Shown here: one piece after another, positions 59,961 through 64,000 of the stretch
How positions within the stretch are numbered: position 1 is the stretch's first letter
Layout: the number at the start of each line of letters is the position of its first letter
Assembly: GCF_019263585.2 (NCBI RefSeq)
Contig: NZ_JADQDF010000001.1
Coordinates: forward strand, 4,340,001 to 4,404,000
Length of the DNA stretch: 64,000 nt
Direction: 5' to 3'
Source of the DNA: Pseudonocardia oceani
GTDB taxonomy: Bacteria; Actinomycetota; Actinomycetes; Mycobacteriales; Pseudonocardiaceae
Program-made: the position numbers and the translations under genes
Notes under the pieces: generated by a model
What the model was told of the DNA's origin: nothing
Seen by the model: only the letters and a program-made list of their open reading frames with translations
Database searches by the model: none

Positions 59961-61129
59961 GCGCCCCCGACACCGCCGACGTCGTCGTCGTGGGCGGCGG
60001 GATCGAGGGCGCCGCCGCCGCGTGGGCGCTCACCGCCCGCGGGGTCGCCGACGTCGTCGTGTGCGAGCGGCACACCGTCGGCTCGGGCGGCACCGGCAAG
60101 TCCAGCGGCGTCGTGCGCTGCCACTACGGGATCCCGGTGCTCGCGGAGATGGCGTGGTCCAGCCTGCGCGTGCTGGAGGACTCGCTCGACGTGCTGGGCG
60201 AGGACGTCGGCTTCGTGCGCACCGGGTACGTCGTCGCCGTGGGGGAGGGCAACGTCGACGCGCTGGACGCGAACCTCGCCGCCCAGCGCGCGGTGGGCGT
60301 CGAGACCGGCCGGATCTCCCGCGACGACGTCGCCGCGCTCTGGCCCACCGCCCGCCTCGACGACGCCGTCGCGTTCGGCTGGGAGCCCCGCGGCGGCTAC
60401 GGCGACGCCTACCGCACCGCGCAGGCCTTCGCGGCCGCCGCGCGCCGGGGTGGGGCGCGGATCCGGCAGGGCGCGCCGGTCGCGGAGGTGCTCGTCGACG
60501 GGTCCGGCGTCGCCGGCGTGCGGCTGGCGTCGGGGGAGGAGATCGCGAGCCGCGCGGTGGTCGTCGCGGCCGGGCCGTGGTCGGTCGGCCTGCTGGCCCC
60601 GCTCGGCGTCGACGTCCCGGTCACGGTGCACCGCGAGCAGCTCGTCCTCGTCGCACCGGGGGCCGACGTCCGCGGGGTGCCGGTGCTCTCGGACCTCGTG
60701 TCGCTGCAGTACGTGCGCTCCGAGCCCAGCGGCGAGCTGCTCGTCGGCAACTCCGACCTGAGCCGCCCGGCCCCGGCCGACCCCGACCACTACTCCGACC
60801 GGCCCGAGCCCGCGCAGTTGGAGCGGGCCGTCGAGAAGATCGCGCACCGCTTCCCCGGGCTGCCCGACGCGGCGGTCAGCCGCACCTACGCCGGCTGCTA
60901 CGACGTCACGCCCGACTACAACCCGGTGATCGGCCCGACCGGCGTCGAGGGTCTGCTGGTCGCCGCGGGGTTCAGCGGCCACGGCTTCAAGATCTCCCCG
61001 GCGGTGGGGGAGCTGGTGGCGCGCCTCGTCGTCGACGGCGGCCCCACGCCGTTCCCGCTCACGCGGTTCGCCGACGGCGCGCCGCTGCGCAGCCCGTACC
61101 CCTACGTCGGCGCGGGCGAGATGCGGTGA
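59957..61129 (+). CDS. DAO-family FAD oxidoreductase (sarcosine oxidase-like)
   Basis: 390 residues from GTG at 59957, overlapping glxD. The N-terminal FAD site is VVVVGGGIEGAAAAWALTAR with TGKSSGVVRCHYG, and the C-terminal DVTPDYNPVIGPTGVEGL, then FSGHGFKISPAVGELVA, match the sarcosine-oxidase beta / DAO family. The likely reaction is oxidation of an N-alkyl amino acid, as for N-methylglutamate or sarcosine. It replaces in position the multi-subunit dehydrogenase of the known N-methylglutamate pathway; whether it does that chemistry is inferred. Confidence 0.88.
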   Translation: MSAPDTADVVVVGGGIEGAAAAWALTARGVADVVVCERHTVGSGGTGKSSGVVRCHYGIPVLAEMAWSSLRVLEDSLDVLGEDVGFVRTGYVVAVGEGNVDALDANLAAQRAVGVETGRISRDDVAALWPTARLDDAVAFGWEPRGGYGDAYRTAQAFAAAARRGGARIRQGAPVAEVLVDGSGVAGVRLASGEEIASRAVVVAAGPWSVGLLAPLGVDVPVTVHREQLVLVAPGADVRGVPVLSDLVSLQYVRSEPSGELLVGNSDLSRPAPADPDHYSDRPEPAQLERAVEKIAHRFPGLPDAAVSRTYAGCYDVTPDYNPVIGPTGVEGLLVAAGFSGHGFKISPAVGELVARLVVDGGPTPFPLTRFADGAPLRSPYPYVGAGEMR

Positions 61130-61755
61130 GGCCCGACCACGGCCCGGCCGCGCGGGAGGTCGACGAGCCCGCGCCGTCCGACGGCGTGCTGGAGCGGGCG
61201 ATCGCGGTGCAGGTCCGCCGCCACCGCCTCGCCGGCGGGCTCACCCTCGGCGAGCTGGCGGCCCGGGCGGGGATCTCCAAGCCGATGCTGTCGAAGATCG
61301 AGAACGCCCAGACCTCCTGCAGCCTCACCACGCTCGCCCGTCTGGCCGCTGCGCTCGACGTTCCGGCCACCGCGCTGTTCCGCGGCGCCGACACCCCGCG
61401 CGAGGCCGTGCACACCCCGACCGGATCGGGGGCGCGGATCACCGCCCGCGGCACCCGCGTCGGCCACGACTACACCCTGCTCGGTGCCCTGCGCGGCCCG
61501 CACAAGCGCATGGAGGCCCACCTCGTCACGCTCACCGAGCGCAGCGAGGTCTTCCCGCTGTTCCAGCACCCGGGCACGGAGCTGCTGTTCATGCTGGAGG
61601 GCGAGATGGTCTACGGCCACGGCGACAGCGCCTACACGCTGCGCCCCGGCGACGCCCTGCAGCTCGACGGCGAGGGCGTCCACGGCCCCCATGAGCTGGT
61701 GGAGCTCCCGATCCGCTTCCTCTCGGTGGTGGCGCACGGCGGCGGTGAGCCCTGA
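61126..61755 (+). CDS. XRE-cupin transcriptional regulator of the glx operon
   Basis: 209 residues from GTG at 61126, in GTGA overlap with the oxidase. The N-terminal HTH is LTLGELAARAGISKPMLSKI followed by ENAQTSCSLTTLARLAAAL; the C-terminal cupin has FPLFQHPGTELLFMLEGEMV and LRPGDALQLDGEGVHGPHEL. XRE-cupin regulators of amine and methylated compounds have this layout. It is last in the operon, which fits local autoregulation. Confidence 0.92.
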   Translation: MRPDHGPAAREVDEPAPSDGVLERAIAVQVRRHRLAGGLTLGELAARAGISKPMLSKIENAQTSCSLTTLARLAAALDVPATALFRGADTPREAVHTPTGSGARITARGTRVGHDYTLLGALRGPHKRMEAHLVTLTERSEVFPLFQHPGTELLFMLEGEMVYGHGDSAYTLRPGDALQLDGEGVHGPHELVELPIRFLSVVAHGGGEP

Positions 61756-61779
61756 CCCCGCCCACCGGGCGGCTCGCGG

Positions 61780-63003
61780 TCAGGGCGAGGCGCGCAACCG
61801 GCTCGCGCCGCCCGAGCTGTCGCGCGGGCGCGGCGGCCCGCCGTACCAGTCCAGGCACATGACGGTGGCGTCGTCGCGCAGCTCGCCCCCGGTCGCGCGC
61901 AGCACCGCGGCCCCGAGGGCGCGCACCACCTCGCGCGGGTGCAGGTCGCCGCTGCCCGCCAGGACCTCGGCGACGTCGACCTCCGCCGCGTTGCGCTCCA
62001 GCATCCCGTCGGTGAGGAAGACGATCCGATCACCCGGCGCGATGGGGAACTCCTGCAGCCGGTAGGACCGTCCCTCCTCGATGCCGAACGGCAGGTCGAT
62101 GTCGAGCTCGATCTCCTCGACGCGGCCCCCGCGCAGGCGCAGCGGGAACGGGTGACTCGCGTTGACGATGGTGGCCGACCGGGAGTGCAGGTCGATCCGG
62201 ACCAGCTGGCCGGTGACGAACTGGCCGACGGTGGAGTGCGCGGCGAGGGCGTCGTTGGCGCCGCAGGCCTGCTCGAGCAGGGTGAGACCGCCGCGGCGAC
62301 CGTTGCGCAGGCTGCCCACGAGCAGGGTCGCCAGCAGCGCGGCGGCGACGTCGTGCCCCGCGGCGTCGGTGATCGACAGCTGCAGCGCGTCCTCGCCGAG
62401 GACGTAGTCGAACGTGTCGCCCCCGACGGAGCTCGCGGGCTCCATCCACGCGGAGACCGTGAACTGCCCCGCCTCGCAGGTGAACGAGCTCGGCAGCAGC
62501 CGCCGCTGGATCTCCGCGGCGAGGGAGAACGGCGTCGAGCGCTGGCCCCACTCGAACAGGTCGGTGTGGCGGCGGTTGGCCACGACGATGTAGGCCAGCG
62601 CGTGCGCGGCCGCGACGACGTCGGCGACGACCTGCTCGGTGGGGTAGTCGGGCAGGAGCAGCTCCAGCAGACCGATGGCGTCGCCCCGGTCGGTGACCGG
62701 CAGGATCAGCTGCGCCCCGTCGCCGAGCCGGCTCAGGTCGGCCTGCTGGGTGCGCAGCACCTGCTCGTAGGCCGTGCCGTCGAGCTGCAGCGTCTCCCGG
62801 TTGCGGGCGTCCAGGGCGCCGGTCTGCCCGAAGCGGACCACCGCCCGGCCGCTGAGGTCCGCGATCAGGAAGCTGACCTGCCGGGCCCCGACCATGTCCG
62901 CCAGCGCGTGGGTGACGACCTCGACGGCCTGCGTCGGCGCGGCGGCCTCCGCGCTCTCCAGGAGGGCCCGCAGGTCGGTCGTCGCAGGCGGCAGGTCGGA
63001 CAT
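61780..63003 (-). CDS. GAF-SpoIIE-type serine phosphatase (PP2C-like)
   Basis: 407 residues from ATG at 63003. The N-terminal GAF-like sensor region (about 20-180) precedes the phosphatase domain with SVGGDTFDYVLGEDALQLSI, DAAGHDVAAALLATLL and GDRIVFLTDGMLERNA. The SpoIIE subtype of PP2C acts on anti-sigma or STAS proteins. No anti-sigma or STAS partner is adjacent. It converges with the glx operon. Confidence 0.9.
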   Translation of the reverse strand: MSDLPPATTDLRALLESAEAAAPTQAVEVVTHALADMVGARQVSFLIADLSGRAVVRFGQTGALDARNRETLQLDGTAYEQVLRTQQADLSRLGDGAQLILPVTDRGDAIGLLELLLPDYPTEQVVADVVAAAHALAYIVVANRRHTDLFEWGQRSTPFSLAAEIQRRLLPSSFTCEAGQFTVSAWMEPASSVGGDTFDYVLGEDALQLSITDAAGHDVAAALLATLLVGSLRNGRRGGLTLLEQACGANDALAAHSTVGQFVTGQLVRIDLHSRSATIVNASHPFPLRLRGGRVEEIELDIDLPFGIEEGRSYRLQEFPIAPGDRIVFLTDGMLERNAAEVDVAEVLAGSGDLHPREVVRALGAAVLRATGGELRDDATVMCLDWYGGPPRPRDSSGGASRLRASP

Positions 63004-63075
63004 GCGCGCACCCTAGCCCTGGCGGGTGGGGCGCGGGCCGACATCGCCCCCGCGCCCGCCCATGTCGGCCGCGGG

Positions 63076-63972
63076 TCAGGTGATCGGTGATCCGCCCGTC
63101 ACGCCGAGCACCTCCGAGGTCATGTAGCTCGACTCCTGCGAGGCCAGGAAGACGTAGAACGGCGCGAGCTCGGCCGGTTGCGCCGCCCGGCCCATCGGGG
63201 CCTGCGCACCGAACGACTCGAGCTTCTCCTCGTCCATCGTGGCCGGGATCAGCGGGGTCCAGACCGGCCCGGGCGCGACCGAGTTGGCGCGGATCCCCTT
63301 CTCGACGAGGTCGTGGCCGAGCCCCTTGGTGAAGGTGACGATCGCGGCCTTGGAAGTCGCGTAGTCGAGCAGGTGCGGGGAGGGCTGGAACGCCTGGACC
63401 GACGACGTCGTGATGACCGACGACCCCGGCGCCATGTGCGGCACGGCCGCCCTGCAGAGCCAGAACAGGGCGTAGACGTTGGTCTTCATCACGTGGTCGA
63501 ACTGCTCGCTGCTGATGCCGGCGAGCCCGTCGGACTGCGACATCTGGTACGCGGCGTTGCTGACGAGGACGTCGATCCGGCCGAGCTCCTCGACCGCCCG
63601 CCGGACGACGTCCTGGCAGGTCTGCTCGTCGGTCAGGTCCGCCGCCACCGTGAGCGCGGTCCGGCCCGCCTTGCGGACCCAGTCGGCGGTCTCCTCGGCG
63701 TCGTCCTTCTCGGCGTCGAGGTGGGTGATGAGGACATCGGCGCCCTCGCGGGCGAACGCGATCGCCACCGCGCGGCCGATGCCCGAGTCGCCGCCGGTGA
63801 TCACGGCCTTCTTCCCCTCGAGCCGACCGGTGCCCCGGTAGGTCTCCTCCCCGTGGTCGGGCCGGACGTCCATGTCGCCGGTGCGGCCGGGGTGCTCGAT
63901 CGTCCGGTCGCCGCTGCCGGGCGCGGCGTGCTGCTCGGTCGGGTCCTGCTGGGTGAACTGGTCCTGGGTCAC
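63076..63972 (-). CDS. SDR family oxidoreductase (YghA/general-stress-protein-39-like)
   Basis: 298 residues from GTG at 63972 with GAGGAGG upstream. The N-terminal extension of about 50 residues precedes the NAD(P) motif VITGGDSGIGRAVAIAFARE. The catalytic set includes the SNAAY loop, Ser in ITTSSVQAF and YATSKAA (Tyr-x3-Lys), and the final segment is SYMTSEVLGVTGGSPIT. This extended-N-terminus classical SDR group includes the Escherichia YghA protein and Bacillus general stress protein 39. The substrate is unknown. Confidence 0.93.
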   Translation of the reverse strand: MTQDQFTQQDPTEQHAAPGSGDRTIEHPGRTGDMDVRPDHGEETYRGTGRLEGKKAVITGGDSGIGRAVAIAFAREGADVLITHLDAEKDDAEETADWVRKAGRTALTVAADLTDEQTCQDVVRRAVEELGRIDVLVSNAAYQMSQSDGLAGISSEQFDHVMKTNVYALFWLCRAAVPHMAPGSSVITTSSVQAFQPSPHLLDYATSKAAIVTFTKGLGHDLVEKGIRANSVAPGPVWTPLIPATMDEEKLESFGAQAPMGRAAQPAELAPFYVFLASQESSYMTSEVLGVTGGSPIT

Positions 63973-64000
63973 GAGGCCTCCTCGGGGTGGGTGCGGGCCC

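Overview
The window is very GC-rich DNA (except one stretch near 13.8-15.6 kb), with GTG starts common and many 4-base ATGA/GTGA gene overlaps. Gene content (F420-type luciferase-like oxidoreductase, type VII secretion targets, MatB-type malonyl-CoA ligase, CsoR, oligoribonuclease, lipid-type TetR regulators) points to a Gram-positive actinomycete; gene style and intergenic palindromes suggest Pseudonocardiaceae, probably Pseudonocardia or a close relative. The genus is an inference. About 50 protein genes, two tRNAs and one tandem riboswitch are supported.

Layout. 1-4.9 kb: end of a PucR-type regulator, a DUF917 protein, a hydantoinase/oxoprolinase, an LLM flavin oxidoreductase and a RedY/HapK-like protein, probably a small catabolic island for a cyclic amide. 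5.0-12.3 kb: a glycine-riboswitch operon gcvP-gcvT-gcvH-glyA-sdaA, which turns glycine into serine and then pyruvate; lipA, whose lipoyl product GcvH needs, is divergent from it. 13.8-16.9 kb: lower-GC stretch with an M20 dipeptidase and a frameshifted tyrosine integrase beside tRNA-Lys. 17.1-25.1 kb: tRNA-His, orn, a HerA-like ATPase, a glycosyltransferase with two PH-domain membrane proteins, a sucrase/ferredoxin-like protein and an acyl-CoA ligase. 25.5-42.3 kb: a two-component system, a DUF2461 protein, TetR-linked thiolase-like and acyl-CoA dehydrogenase genes, a TetR-siderophore-interacting-protein pair opposite a Baeyer-Villiger-type monooxygenase and MenC-like enolase, then a forward run of oxidoreductases, matB, a CYTH-CHAD protein and a PHP phosphoesterase. 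42.5-47.7 kb: cupin, PfkB kinase, SRPBCC protein, a YbaB/type VII target trio, asparaginase and an FKBP lipoprotein.

47.7-53.4 kb is a copper operon copB-csoR-copZ-X-copA behind a near-perfect CsoR palindrome. Both P-type ATPase genes are interrupted: copB by an in-frame TGA where relatives have Trp, copA by a one-base loss in a G run. 53.8-61.8 kb holds an aldehyde dehydrogenase, an SRPBCC protein, then a tightly overlapping operon glnT-glxB-glxC-glxD-DAO oxidase-XRE/cupin regulator, which resembles a gamma-glutamylamide / N-methylglutamate-type amine pathway. The window ends with a GAF-SpoIIE phosphatase and an SDR.

The least explained signal is non-coding. Gaps between genes, above all convergent ones, carry large palindromes or tandem arrays built from a few short words (for example GCACACAGG, CCCCGACTCGCG, GTGAGTGGCAACCG). 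Each locus has the same architecture but usually a different word. They may be terminators or a family of small repeated elements.
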